Assembly: GCF_900116645.1 (NCBI RefSeq)
Contig: NZ_FPBO01000047.1
Span: 1 to 57,977, forward strand
DNA: 57,977 nt
Origin: Pseudoduganella namucuonensis
GTDB taxonomy: Bacteria > Pseudomonadota > Gammaproteobacteria > Burkholderiales > Burkholderiaceae_D
Direction of reading: 5' to 3'
Of the stretch, positions 33,821 to 42,362 are shown one piece after another. Numbering within the stretch: position 1 is the stretch's first letter; every line of letters starts with the position of its first letter. Below the pieces are notes generated by a model. The model was not told the DNA's origin. It made no database searches and worked only from the letters and a program-made list of their open reading frames with translations. Made by a program: the position numbers and the translations under genes.

Positions 33821-36466
33821 TTACACCACGATGTTGACCAGCTTGCCCGGCACCACGATGACCTTCTTCGGCGTGCCCTCGATGAACTTCTGAACGCTTT
33901 CCTCGGCCAGCGCGGCGGCCTCGATGGCGGCCTTGTCGGCGGCCTTCGGCACCTTCACGGAGCCGCGCAGCTTGCCGTTCACCTGGATCATCATCTCGAT
34001 CTCGGACTGCTCCAGCGCGGCGGCGTCCACCTGCGGCCATGGCGCGTTCAGGATGTCGCCCAGCGCCTTGCCGTAGCCCAGCTCCTCCCACAGCACGTGC
34101 GTGATGTGCGGCGCGACGGGGTTCAGCAGGCGCAGGAAGATGGCGTAGCCCTCGGACAGCACGGCGTCCGACTCGGCGCCGTCCTCCAGCTTGGCCGATT
34201 CCATCGTGTTCAGCATTTTCATGCAGGCCGACACCACGGTGTTGTACTGGATGCGCTTCAAGTCGTAGTCGGCCTGCTGCAGGATCTTGTGCAGTTCGCG
34301 GCGCAGGGTTTTCTGCGCGTCGGTCGACGCCGTCGCCGCGGCGCTGGCGCCGGCGGCCTCAATGCGGCCCTTCTGCGCGTAGCCGTAGGCCCACACGCGG
34401 CGCAGGAAGCGGTTCGCGCCCTCCACGCCGCTGCCCGACCATTCCAGCGTCTGTTCCGGCGGCGAGGCGAACATGGTGAACAGGCGGGCGGTGTCCGCGC
34501 CGTACTGCTCGATCTGCGCCTGCGGGTCGATGCCGTTGTTCTTCGACTTGGACATCTTCTCGGTGCCGCCGATGTGCACAGCCTGGCCGTCCGCCTTCAG
34601 CAGCGCGCTTTGCGGGCGGCCCTTGTCGTCGGTGGTCAGCTCGATGTCGGCCGGGTTGAACCAGGTCTTCTTGCCGGCCGCATCCTCGCGGTAGTAGGTC
34701 TCGTTCAGCACCATGCCCTGGGTCAGCAGGTTGACGAAGGGCTCGTCGAACTTCACCAGGCCGAAGTCGCGCATGATCTTGGTCCAGAAGCGCGCGTACA
34801 GCAAGTGCATGACGGCGTGCTCGATGCCGCCGATGTACTGGTCCATCGGCATCCAGTAGTCGTTGCGCGCGTCCACCATGGCCTCGTTCGAGCCCGGCGA
34901 GGTATAGCGCATGTAGTACCAGGACGAATCGACGAAGGTGTCCATGGTGTCGGTTTCGCGGCGCGCGGGCTTGCCGCATTGCGGGCAGTCGCACTTCAGG
35001 AAGGCCTCGTGCTTGTTCAGCGGGTTGCCGCTGCCGTCCGGCACGCAGTCCTCCGGCAGCACCACCGGCAGGTCCTTCTCGGGCACCGGCACCGAGCCGC
35101 AATCGGCGCAGTGGATCATCGGGATCGGCGTGCCCCAGTAGCGCTGGCGCGAGATGCCCCAGTCGCGCAGGCGGAACGTGATCTTCTTCTCGCCCAGGCC
35201 CTTGGCTTCCAGGTCGGCGGCCACCGCGTCCACGGCGGCGGCGTAATCCAGGCCGTCGTACTTGCCGGAATTGACGACGATGGCGGCTTCCTTGTCGCCA
35301 TACCATTCCTGCCATTCGGCGGTCGAGTATTCGGCGTTGGCGGCGGTGGTGATGACCTGCTTGATCGGCAGATTGTATTTGTTGGCGAAGGCGAAATCGC
35401 GCTCGTCGTGGGCGGGCACGCCCATCACGGCGCCGTCGCCGTAGGTGATCAGCACGTAGTTGCCGACCCAGACCTCGACCTGCTCGCCGGTCAGCGGATG
35501 GGTGACGAACAGGCCGGTCGGCATGCCCTTCTTCTCCATGGTGGCCATGTCGGCCTCGATCACGGAGCCCATCTTGCACTCGGCGATGAAGGCCTGCAGC
35601 TCGGGATTGCCCTGCGCCGCGTGCGTGGCCAGCGGGTGCTCGGCGGCGACGGCGCAGAAGGTCACGCCCATGATGGTGTCCGGACGGGTGGTGAAGACGT
35701 ACATCCTGCCATCCTGGACCAGCGCGCCGTCGGCGTCCTTGATCTCGTGCGGGAAGGCGAAGCGCACGCCGGTCGACTTGCCGATCCAGTTGGTCTGCAT
35801 GGTGCGCACGCGCTCGGGCCAGCCCGGCAGCTTGGTGTCGACGTATTCCAGCAGCTCGTCCGCGTAGTCGGTGATGCGGGCGTAGTACATCGGGATTTCG
35901 CGCTTTTCGATCAGCGCGCCGGAACGCCAGCCGCGGCCGTCGACCACCTGCTCGTTGGCCAGCACGGTCTGGTCGATCGGGTCCCAGTTGACGGTGCCGG
36001 TCTTCTTGTAGATGATGCCTTTTTCCAGCATCTTGAGGAACATCCACTGGTTCCACTTGTAGTATTCCGGCTTGCAGGCCGTCATCTCGCGCGACCAGTC
36101 GATGGCCAGGCCCATGGACTCCATCTGCTCGCGCATGTGGGCGATGTTGGAATAGGTCCATTGCGCCGGCGGCACGTTGTTGGCCATCGCCGCGTTCTCC
36201 GCCGGCATGCCGAACGCGTCCCAGCCCATCGGCATCAGCACGTTGTAGCCGTTCATGCGCAGGTAGCGGTACATCACGTCATTGATCGTATAGTTGCGCA
36301 CGTGACCCATGTGCAGCTTGCCCGAAGGGTAAGGCAGCATCGAGCAAGCGTAGTACTTGCCTTTCGGGAAACGCGGGTCGTTTTCTACCGCTTTGTAGGC
36401 GTCGATGGCCTTCCAATGGGATTGAGCGGCTTGTTCAACGTCGGCGGGACTATATTTATCTTGCAT
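33821..36466 (-). CDS. leuS: Leucyl-tRNA synthetase
   Basis: An 881-residue class I aminoacyl-tRNA synthetase. The HIGH motif is HMGH in LPYPSGKLHMGHVRNYT and the KMSKS motif is EKMSKSKNNGIDP. The CP1 editing domain contains FTTRPDTIMGVTFCAV and GVPAHDERDF with the Thr-rich and Asp editing positions, followed by the zinc-type insertion with CDCPQCGKPA. The anticodon-binding and C-terminal domains complete normal length. The start MQDKYSPADVEQAAQSHWK is typical. It is first in a leftward unit with lptE and holA. Confidence 0.98.
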   Translation of the reverse strand: MQDKYSPADVEQAAQSHWKAIDAYKAVENDPRFPKGKYYACSMLPYPSGKLHMGHVRNYTINDVMYRYLRMNGYNVLMPMGWDAFGMPAENAAMANNVPPAQWTYSNIAHMREQMESMGLAIDWSREMTACKPEYYKWNQWMFLKMLEKGIIYKKTGTVNWDPIDQTVLANEQVVDGRGWRSGALIEKREIPMYYARITDYADELLEYVDTKLPGWPERVRTMQTNWIGKSTGVRFAFPHEIKDADGALVQDGRMYVFTTRPDTIMGVTFCAVAAEHPLATHAAQGNPELQAFIAECKMGSVIEADMATMEKKGMPTGLFVTHPLTGEQVEVWVGNYVLITYGDGAVMGVPAHDERDFAFANKYNLPIKQVITTAANAEYSTAEWQEWYGDKEAAIVVNSGKYDGLDYAAAVDAVAADLEAKGLGEKKITFRLRDWGISRQRYWGTPIPMIHCADCGSVPVPEKDLPVVLPEDCVPDGSGNPLNKHEAFLKCDCPQCGKPARRETDTMDTFVDSSWYYMRYTSPGSNEAMVDARNDYWMPMDQYIGGIEHAVMHLLYARFWTKIMRDFGLVKFDEPFVNLLTQGMVLNETYYREDAAGKKTWFNPADIELTTDDKGRPQSALLKADGQAVHIGGTEKMSKSKNNGIDPQAQIEQYGADTARLFTMFASPPEQTLEWSGSGVEGANRFLRRVWAYGYAQKGRIEAAGASAAATASTDAQKTLRRELHKILQQADYDLKRIQYNTVVSACMKMLNTMESAKLEDGAESDAVLSEGYAIFLRLLNPVAPHITHVLWEELGYGKALGDILNAPWPQVDAAALEQSEIEMMIQVNGKLRGSVKVPKAADKAAIEAAALAEESVQKFIEGTPKKVIVVPGKLVNIVV

Positions 36467-36651
36467 GATTGGTGGATGGATTGGTGGAGATTAGCCGGTC
36501 ATTATACTGGCACATGACGGACCTTAGCATGACCGGACGTTGCACTGCGGTATAAGGAGACCATACACCCATGTACGTGCGGGATTTTCCCATCGTCCGC
36601 GCGCCGGGCATGGCAAGATGGCCACGTTATTCATCAAACAAGGAGACCGAC

Positions 36652-37017
36652 ATGATCAAGGGATTACGCACCGCCATCTATCCGGTGCCGGACATGGAAG
36701 CGGGCAAGGCCTGGTACACCAAGGTGTTCGGCGTGGCGCCCTACTTCGACCAGCCGTTCTACATCGGCTTCGCGGTCGGCGGCTTCGAGCTGGGCTTGAT
36801 GCCGGACGCCCAGCCCGGCACCGCCGGCAGCCGCGTCTACTGGGGCGTGGACAACATCGAGGCGGAGGTGGCGCGCATCATCGCCCTGGGCGCCACCGAG
36901 CATTCCCCGGTCCAGGAAGTCGGCGAAGGCATCAAAGTGGCCGAGCTGGCCGACCCGTACGGCAATCTGCTGGGCCTGATCTACAACCCGGTGTTCAAGC
37001 TGGAGGATGTGCGATAA
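36652..37017 (+). CDS. VOC-family (glyoxalase-like) protein
   Basis: A 121-residue single-domain vicinal-oxygen-chelate protein. LRTAIYPVPDMEAGKAWYTK VF at the start and ELADPYGNLLGLIYNPVFKL at the end are the paired beta-alpha-beta-beta-beta signatures. Members include glyoxalases, fosfomycin-resistance proteins and dioxygenases; the metal ligands are not all evident, so no reaction is assigned. The ATG at 36652 follows AAGGAGA. It is divergent from leuS and stands alone. Confidence 0.88.
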   Translation: MIKGLRTAIYPVPDMEAGKAWYTKVFGVAPYFDQPFYIGFAVGGFELGLMPDAQPGTAGSRVYWGVDNIEAEVARIIALGATEHSPVQEVGEGIKVAELADPYGNLLGLIYNPVFKLEDVR

Positions 37018-37049
37018 GCGGGCACTAGCAAGCTCGACGGGCCCATGAT

Positions 37050-37093
37050 AATATACGGTTCATATACAAACCATATACGAACCATATATAGGA
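37050..37093. promoter_or_regulatory. Four 11-bp iterated repeats upstream of ParD-like gene
   Basis: Four tandem units of 11 bases: AATATACGGTT, CATATACAAAC, CATATACGAAC and CATATATAGGA, ending 6 bases before the ParD-like ATG. The period of 11 puts each on the same face of the helix. Tandem repeats of this form are typical operators of ribbon-helix-helix repressors, so autoregulation by the ParD-like protein is likely. The overlap with the ribosome site would block translation or transcription. Confidence 0.65.
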
Positions 37094-37098
37094 AAATC

Positions 37099-37323
37099 AT
37101 GGGCATAGTGAAAATCTCGGACCAGATGCACGAAAACCTGCGCGTGGCGAGCGGGGCGCTGAACCGCTCCATCAACGCGCAGGCCGAGCACTGGATGCGC
37201 ATCGGCATGCTCGCCGAAACCAATCCCGGCCTCGATTACAGCGACATCTGCCAGATGCTGCTGCGCGCCGCGCAGGAAGGCGGCCCCGTGCTGGCGCCGG
37301 CCGAGCGGAGGGCGCATGCGTAA
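37099..37323 (+). CDS. ParD-like ribbon-helix-helix protein
   Basis: A 74-residue protein matching the ParD-like family, with MGIVKISDQMHENLRVASGA as ribbon and first helix and SINAQAEHWMRIGMLAE as the family signature. It resembles an antitoxin but no ParE toxin is adjacent; instead the gene overlaps map by 8 bases. This ParD-like plus methionine aminopeptidase pair is a recurrent arrangement. The ATG at 37099 was chosen over one further upstream that would lie inside the repeat operator. Confidence 0.85.
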   Translation: MGIVKISDQMHENLRVASGALNRSINAQAEHWMRIGMLAETNPGLDYSDICQMLLRAAQEGGPVLAPAERRAHA

Positions 37324-38101
37324 GAAAAGCGACGAAATCCTCATCAAGACGCCGGACCAGATCGCCCAGGCACGCGTCGCGGCCCAGCTCGCGGCCGACG
37401 TGCTGACCATGATAGGCCCGCACGTGAAGGCCGGCGTCAGCACCGAATACCTGGACAAGATCTGCCACGACTACATCGTCAAGGTGCAGCAGGTGATACC
37501 GGCCAACGTCGGCTACGGCGGCTTCCCCGCCAGCGTGTGCACCTCGGTCAACGAGGTGATCTGCCACGGCATCCCCTCGCCCAAGCGCGTGCTGCGCGAC
37601 GGCGACATCATCAACATCGACGTGGCCGTGATCAAGGACGGCTGGCACGGCGACACCAGCCGCATGTACTACGTGGGCCAACCCAGCAAGCAGGCCGAGC
37701 GCCTGGTGAACGTGACCTATCAATCGATGTGGGCCGGCATCCGCGCGGTGAAGCCGGGCGCGACCCTGGGCGACGTCGGCCACGCGATCCAGACGGTGGC
37801 CGAGAACGCCGGCTTCAGCGTGGTGCGCGACTACTGCGGCCACGGCATCGGCCTGGTCTACCACGAGTCGATGGAGGTGCGCCACTACGGCAAGCCCGGC
37901 CAGGGCATGGTGCTGCGGCCCGGCATGCTGTTCACGATCGAACCGATGATCAACGCCGGCAAGGCGCAATCGCGCCAGATGCCCGACGGCTGGACCGTCG
38001 TCACGGCCGACCGCTCGCTGTCCGCCCAGTGGGAACACATGGTGACGGTAACCGAGACCGGCTTCGAGGTGCTGACGCTGGCGCCGGGCGAGCAAGGCTA
38101 A
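37316..38101 (+). CDS. map: Type I methionine aminopeptidase
   Basis: A 261-residue dimetal peptidase removing N-terminal Met. The five ligands are visible: Asp in IINIDVAV, Asp in GDTSRMY, His in CGHGIGLVYHE, Glu in FTIEPMIN and Glu in SAQWEHMVTV. Cytoplasmic. The gene overlaps the ParD-like gene, so it is translationally coupled and under that operator. It may be a second copy besides a housekeeping map near rpsB; that locus is not in this window. Confidence 0.96.
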   Translation: MRKKSDEILIKTPDQIAQARVAAQLAADVLTMIGPHVKAGVSTEYLDKICHDYIVKVQQVIPANVGYGGFPASVCTSVNEVICHGIPSPKRVLRDGDIINIDVAVIKDGWHGDTSRMYYVGQPSKQAERLVNVTYQSMWAGIRAVKPGATLGDVGHAIQTVAENAGFSVVRDYCGHGIGLVYHESMEVRHYGKPGQGMVLRPGMLFTIEPMINAGKAQSRQMPDGWTVVTADRSLSAQWEHMVTVTETGFEVLTLAPGEQG

Positions 38102-38173
38102 GCCTGCGGGATGTCAAATGCGCGCGGGTGACTGCGCGCAGACTATACTGACACTACCAGCCAGGAGACCAAT

Positions 38174-38455
38174 ATGTCTTCCACCAAAGACAAGCGCGAT
38201 ACATTAACCATCCGCATCAACCCAGAAGAGCGGGATCTGATCGACCGCGCTGCCACGCTATTGGGCAAAACCCGAGCCGAATTCATCCTGGACGCGGCGC
38301 GCGGCATGGCGGAAGAGGCGTTGCTGGATCAGCCGGACATGGCCGCGAATCCAACTATCTTTGCCGAGCTCGTGGCAGCACTGGATCGGCCGCCGCAGCC
38401 AAATGAACGGCTTCGAAAAACCATGCGGACTCCACCACCTTGGGATAAGGAGTGA
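38174..38455 (+). CDS. DUF1778-type antitoxin (TacA-like)
   Basis: A 93-residue ribbon-helix-helix protein: DTLTIRINPEERDLIDRAAT and LGKTRAEFILDAARGMAEEA match DUF1778 antitoxins. The C-terminal tail (about residues 60-93, Pro-rich, ending PPPWDKE) would wrap the toxin. It overlaps the following GNAT gene by 4 bases (GTGA), the standard TacA-TacT layout. A GGAG ribosome site precedes the ATG. Confidence 0.9.
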   Translation: MSSTKDKRDTLTIRINPEERDLIDRAATLLGKTRAEFILDAARGMAEEALLDQPDMAANPTIFAELVAALDRPPQPNERLRKTMRTPPPWDKE

Positions 38456-38946
38456 GCCCCCGGGCGCCGGAACCGTTGACTAGCTCCCCTGACTCAAGCG
38501 CGTTCGACTGCGGCGTTGAAATTCTGAACAGCTGGCTACAGCGCCGCGCGCTCAAGAACCAGGCCAGCGGCGCATCGCGCACCTTCGTCGCTTGCGATGG
38601 TCCGCGTGTGGCCGGCTACTACTCCCTGGCTTCCTCCGCCATCCGCCTGAACGCGGCGGCGGGTACTTTGCGGCGCAACATGCCTGATCCGATACCGGTC
38701 GTTTTGCTTGGCCGCTTGGCGGTGGACCTGCGGTTTCAAGGTGAAGGTTTGGGGCGGGCACTGCTTCATGATGCCGGCTTACGCGTCCTGCAGGCGGCCA
38801 AAACGATCGGTATACGCGGCCTGCTGGTCCATGCGGTCAACGATGACGTGCGAGCGTTCTATCAGAAACTGGGTTTCGCCGCCTCCCCGCTGGATCCGAT
38901 GACCCTGATGATCACCCTGGCGGATCTCAGCGCAGCGTCAGCTTGA
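38452..38946 (+). CDS. GNAT-family toxin (TacT-like acetyltransferase)
   Basis: A 164-residue Gcn5-related acetyltransferase starting with GTG in the 4-base overlap with the DUF1778 gene. The core shows F-x-C-G at the start (SSAFDCGVEILNSWL), a strand with YYSLASSAIRLN, the acetyl-CoA site LGRLAVDLRFQGEGLGRALL and the NDDVRAFYQKLGF closing motif. Known TacT-type toxins acetylate the amino group of aminoacyl-tRNAs to stop translation; the tRNA target here is unknown. Its 3' end overlaps the convergent barstar gene by 20 bases. Confidence 0.88.
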   Translation: MSPRAPEPLTSSPDSSAFDCGVEILNSWLQRRALKNQASGASRTFVACDGPRVAGYYSLASSAIRLNAAAGTLRRNMPDPIPVVLLGRLAVDLRFQGEGLGRALLHDAGLRVLQAAKTIGIRGLLVHAVNDDVRAFYQKLGFAASPLDPMTLMITLADLSAASA

Positions 38947-39253
38947 GGGCCGGCTTTTCGCCGTAGTCCTCGTAGCGCTCGTTGATGCCGCCGACGCAGT
39001 AGGTGAGCTCCTCGAGGATGTCGGGAGCGGCGGCGCGCATGGCGGCGGCGTCCTTGACGACGATCTCCAGCACTTCGCCGCCCTTCAGCCGGAACTTCGT
39101 CATGCCGTCCTCGTCGCGCAGGTAGCTCAGGCAGTCGACCCAGGCGTCCATGGTGGAGGCGTAGCCGTCCGGGAAGCCGAAGGCGGCCGCGCACTCGGCG
39201 TGGAAGCTGGGGAAGTCCTTGATCGCTGCGCCATTCAGTTCCGCGGTAGCCAT
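38927..39253 (-). CDS. Barstar-family protein
   Basis: A 108-residue barnase-inhibitor-like protein: NGAAIKDFPSFHAECAAAFG with FPDGYASTMDAWVDCLSYL reproduces the barstar helix-loop that plugs the RNase active site. No barnase or other RNase toxin is nearby, so it is an orphan immunity or housekeeping member. Its ATG overlaps the exbD stop (TAATG at 39251-39255), suggesting it was appended to the exb operon. Its 3' end overlaps the GNAT gene by 20 bases. Confidence 0.8.
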   Translation of the reverse strand: MATAELNGAAIKDFPSFHAECAAAFGFPDGYASTMDAWVDCLSYLRDEDGMTKFRLKGGEVLEIVVKDAAAMRAAAPDILEELTYCVGGINERYEDYGEKPALKLTLR

Positions 39254-39675
39254 TATTTTTTATCCTTGGGGTCGGTGACGAAACCCATTTTCGTGAGGCC
39301 GCGCGTCTGCGCGGCGGCCATCACCTGCGCCACGGTCTCGTAGCGGGTGTCCTTGTCGGCGCGCAGCTGCAGCTCGGGCTGCGGCGCCATCTTCGCGGCC
39401 TCCGCCATGCGCTGCTCCAGCACGGCCTGTTGGACCGCCTCGTTGTTCCAGTAAAACTTGCCGGCGGCGTCGATCGCCACCGTGACCGTCGCGGCGGGCT
39501 GCGGCGGCTGCGCGGTCTGCGCCTTCGGCAGGTCCAGCTTGACGGCGCCGGTGAACACGGGCGCGCCCAGGATGAAGATCACCAGCAGCACCAGCATCAC
39601 GTCCACCATGGGCGTGACGTTGATGTCCGACATGGACTCACGCTGCCGGTGGTGGTTGAACGCGCCGAAGGCCAT
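39253..39675 (-). CDS. exbD: ExbD-type biopolymer transport protein
   Basis: A 140-residue inner-membrane protein with one N-terminal span (about residues 24-44, VDVMLVLLVIFILGAP) whose Asp in MVDVML is the proton-carrying residue, then a periplasmic domain with ADKDTRYETVAQVMAAAQ. It works with ExbB to energise TonB-dependent uptake. SDINVTPMVDVMLVLLVIFI is the family signature. The start at 39675 follows exbB by 11 bases. Confidence 0.93.
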   Translation of the reverse strand: MAFGAFNHHRQRESMSDINVTPMVDVMLVLLVIFILGAPVFTGAVKLDLPKAQTAQPPQPAATVTVAIDAAGKFYWNNEAVQQAVLEQRMAEAAKMAPQPELQLRADKDTRYETVAQVMAAAQTRGLTKMGFVTDPKDKK

Positions 39676-39686
39676 GCCGCCGCTCC

Positions 39687-40376
39687 TTAATCCTTGCGCA
39701 CGCGGTCGCCGGTGGTCAGGTAGGCGTGCAGGTCGTGCGCGAACGCGTCCAGCTCGGCGAGGGTGAGCCGGTTGACGCGGTTGAAACCATTGTAGGCCAG
39801 CACCGCCGGGATGGCCACCATCAGGCCGATGCCGGTCATGATCAGCGCCTCGCCGACCGGGCCGGCGATCTTGTCGATCTGCACCGTACCGCCGGCCGAG
39901 ACGGCCGACAGCGCGTGGTAGATGCCCCAGACCGTGCCCAGCAGGCCGACGAAGGGCGCGGTGGCGCCGATGGAAGCCAGCAGCGTCAGCCCGCTTTCCA
40001 GCCGCATGGTGGAGCGGTGGATGGCGGCGCGCAGCACGCGCGTGACCTGCTCGGCGTGGCCCATCTCGCCGGCCAGGGTGGCGCGGCCGGGCGCGGCCAG
40101 CTGCGCCGCGCCCTGGCGCGCCAGTGGCAGATAGACTTGTTCGGGATCGGCCGCCTCCAGCGCGGCCACGCCGTCGCCCATGGTGGGCGCGGACCAGAAG
40201 GCCTCCACGGCCGGCGCGCCGCGGCGCACGCGCCAGGAGGCGTAGGCCTTGGCCAGGATGAAGTACCAGCTCACCAGCGACATCGCCAGCAGCACATAGG
40301 CCACCGCGTGGCTCAGGGCGTCGCCCTGCTCCCAATAGCGCGCGAGGCTGAAATGGTTCTCCAGTCCCGGCTCCAT
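39687..40376 (-). CDS. exbB: ExbB/TolQ/MotA-family proton channel protein
   Basis: A 229-residue inner-membrane protein with three spans. LLASIGATAPFVGLLGTVWG is the ExbB/TolQ signature in TM2-TM3, followed by GPVGEALIMTGIGLMVAIPA with the channel-lining residues. With ExbD it forms the proton-driven motor for TonB. A first span lies at about residues 24-44. The start at 40376 begins 2 bases after the dapB stop, so the genes are tightly linked; this dapB-exbBD order is common in Burkholderiales. Confidence 0.92.
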   Translation of the reverse strand: MEPGLENHFSLARYWEQGDALSHAVAYVLLAMSLVSWYFILAKAYASWRVRRGAPAVEAFWSAPTMGDGVAALEAADPEQVYLPLARQGAAQLAAPGRATLAGEMGHAEQVTRVLRAAIHRSTMRLESGLTLLASIGATAPFVGLLGTVWGIYHALSAVSAGGTVQIDKIAGPVGEALIMTGIGLMVAIPAVLAYNGFNRVNRLTLAELDAFAHDLHAYLTTGDRVRKD

Positions 40377-40378
40377 CG

Positions 40379-41185
40379 TCAGTTCAGGCCCAGCACGTCG
40401 TACATGTCGTACAGGCCGGTGTCCTTGTCGGCCAGGAAGCGCGCGGCGCGCAGGGCGCCGTGCGCGTAGTGCAGGCGGCTGCTGGACTTGTGGCTGATCT
40501 CGATGCGCTCGCCGTCGGCGGCGAACAGCACGGTGTGGTCGCCCACGATGTCGCCGCCGCGGATGGTGGCGAAGCCGATCGAGGACGGGTCGCGCGGACC
40601 GGTCACGCCTTCGCGCGCGTAGACCGCGCATTCCTTCAGGTCGCGGCCCAGGGCGCCGGCGATCACCTCGCCCATCTTCAGCGCGGTGCCGGACGGCGCG
40701 TCCACCTTGTGACGGTGGTGCGCCTCGATGATCTCGATGTCGTAGCCGATGTTCAGGTTTTTGGCCGCGTACTCCAGCAGCTTCATCGTCACGTTCACGC
40801 CCACGCTCATGTTGGGGGCGAACAGGATGGCGGTCTTCTTGGCGGCCTCGGCGATGGCGGCCTTGCCGGCCTCGTCGAACCCGGTGGTGCCGATGATCAG
40901 CTTGACGCCGTGCTCGGCGCAGTAGGCCAGGTGCCGCAGCGTGCCCTCGGGGCGGGTGAAGTCGATCAGGAAGCGGGAGTTCGCCAAGCCCTTGGCCAGG
41001 TCCGATTCGATGGCCACGCCGGCCGGCTTGCCGAGGAAGGCGGCGGCGTCCTCGCCGATGCTGGGCGCGCCCGGAATGTCCAGGGCGCCGGCCAGGCGCG
41101 CGTCCGGCTCGGCCAGCACGGTTTCGATCAGCATGCGGCCCATGCGGCCGCCGGCCCCTGCGATTGCGATGTGGAGTTCAGTCAT
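40379..41185 (-). CDS. dapB: 4-hydroxy-tetrahydrodipicolinate reductase
   Basis: A 268-residue NAD(P)H-dependent reductase in lysine and diaminopimelate synthesis. IAIAGAGGRMGRMLIETVL is the cofactor-binding start; LIIGTTGFDEAGKAAI and ILFAPNMSVGVN follow; IEIIEAHHRHKVDAPSGTAL holds the catalytic His-His and Lys of the signature. Length and order are normal. It lies 10 bases after bamE and 2 before exbB. Confidence 0.97.
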   Translation of the reverse strand: MTELHIAIAGAGGRMGRMLIETVLAEPDARLAGALDIPGAPSIGEDAAAFLGKPAGVAIESDLAKGLANSRFLIDFTRPEGTLRHLAYCAEHGVKLIIGTTGFDEAGKAAIAEAAKKTAILFAPNMSVGVNVTMKLLEYAAKNLNIGYDIEIIEAHHRHKVDAPSGTALKMGEVIAGALGRDLKECAVYAREGVTGPRDPSSIGFATIRGGDIVGDHTVLFAADGERIEISHKSSSRLHYAHGALRAARFLADKDTGLYDMYDVLGLN

Positions 41186-41195
41186 GTTTCTCTTC

Positions 41196-41846
41196 TTACT
41201 TCGATTCGGTTTTCGGTTTGATGTCGATCTCGACGGCCGACGGCGCCGGGCGGTCCTGGCCGGACGGCATCGGCTGCGTGTTGACGGGCGCGGCGGCCTT
41301 CTGCTTCAGCGCGTCCTTGGCGTTCTTCGGCGGGCCGGCGATCAGCGCGATGTATTCCTGCTCGGTCGGCAGGTTGCCGCCCTCGTAGCGGTCGACCTTG
41401 CCCTCCTTGAAGAACACCACCACCGTGCTTTCGATGGTCTCGCCATTGCCGCGCGCCAGGCGGAACGGGTAGTCCCAACGGTCGGCGTGGAAGATGTCGG
41501 TCAGCAGCGGCGTGCCCAGGATGAACTTGACCTGGTCGCGTGTCATGCCCGGTTTCAATTGCTGCAGCATTTCCTGCGAAATGAAGTTGCCCTGCTGGAT
41601 GTCCGGACGGTAGGGCGAGAAGAACCACATGAACTTCTGCAGCTGGCTGATGGTCTTAACCTGCGCGCCCTTGGCGGCGACCACCGGCGCGTCCTCGGCT
41701 TTCAGGTCGGATTTCTTTTCGCCCAGGGTGCTGGTGGACGCGCAGCCGCCCATGGCGAGCGCGACGCAGATCATGCCCGCCACGAGCGGCGCGCGATGTT
41801 TCAAACGATGCAACTGGGACTGCGGTATAGCCTGGGTGACGCGCAT
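41196..41846 (-). CDS. bamE: BamE outer-membrane assembly lipoprotein
   Basis: A 216-residue lipoprotein of the BAM complex. The signal peptide ends in lipobox MGGCAS; the BamE domain reads IQQGNFISQEMLQQLKPGMT, RDQVKFILGTPLLTDIFHAD and RWDYPF, then VVVFFKEGKVDRYEGGNLP. Longer than the E. coli protein because of a Pro/Lys-rich tail, usual in betaproteobacteria. ATG 41846 chosen to give the signal peptide. Divergent from fur, a conserved neighbourhood. Confidence 0.93.
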   Translation of the reverse strand: MRVTQAIPQSQLHRLKHRAPLVAGMICVALAMGGCASTSTLGEKKSDLKAEDAPVVAAKGAQVKTISQLQKFMWFFSPYRPDIQQGNFISQEMLQQLKPGMTRDQVKFILGTPLLTDIFHADRWDYPFRLARGNGETIESTVVVFFKEGKVDRYEGGNLPTEQEYIALIAGPPKNAKDALKQKAAAPVNTQPMPSGQDRPAPSAVEIDIKPKTESK

Positions 41847-41923
41847 AGTGACCTCAAATCGATTGAGCGGAAGTGCCAAAACACTATATGATAAAGCACT
41901 TTGTCCCCCACACGAGTAAGAAC

Positions 41924-42355
41924 ATGAGCAACAACCCTACCGACCTGAAGGCGAGCGGCCTGAAAGCGACCCTGCCGCGCCTGAAGATCCTCGACATTTT
42001 CCAGAACAGTTCGGTGCGCCACCTGACCGCCGAGGATGTCTACAAGATCTTGCTCGCCGATAATATGGACGTGGGCCTGGCCACCGTTTACCGCGTGCTG
42101 ACGCAATTCGAGCAGGCCGGCCTGCTGAACCGCAACCACTTCGAGACCGGCAAGGCCATCTTCGAGCTGAACGCGGGCTCGCACCACGACCACCTGGTGT
42201 GCCTGGACTGCGGCCGCGTGGAGGAGTTCTTCGACGAGGAGATCGAGCACCGCCAGCAGATGATCGCCGAGCAGCGCGGCTTCCGGATCGCCGAGCACGC
42301 GCTGGCCATCTACGGCAACTGCGTCAAGGAAGCCTGCCCGCACAAGCCGGGCTGA
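41924..42355 (+). CDS. fur: Ferric uptake regulator Fur
   Basis: A 143-residue metal-sensing repressor. The winged helix reads KATLPRLKILDIFQNSSVRH with GLATVYRVLTQFEQAGLLNR, and the metal and dimer domain has HHDHLVCLDCGRVEEFFDEE with its His/Cys ligands. It controls iron-uptake genes. ATG 41924 gives the family N-terminus (MSNNPTDLKASGLKATLPRL). Divergent from bamE with 77 bases between; no clear Fur box was picked out there. Confidence 0.97.
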   Translation: MSNNPTDLKASGLKATLPRLKILDIFQNSSVRHLTAEDVYKILLADNMDVGLATVYRVLTQFEQAGLLNRNHFETGKAIFELNAGSHHDHLVCLDCGRVEEFFDEEIEHRQQMIAEQRGFRIAEHALAIYGNCVKEACPHKPG

Positions 42356-42362
42356 GATAGAA

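Noticed and set aside
33509..36517. Very long rightward open frame antisense to leuS and lptE (also similar ones antisense to other G/C-rich genes)
   Set aside because: The translation is His/Arg/Val/Gly-rich low complexity with no domain, a product of G/C-rich codon bias in the real gene.
37099..37323. ParD-like gene as half of a ParDE toxin-antitoxin system
   Set aside because: No ParE-type toxin is adjacent; the overlapping gene is a complete methionine aminopeptidase.
41847..41923. Fur box between bamE and fur
   Set aside because: No sequence there matches the 19-bp Fur consensus well enough to report.
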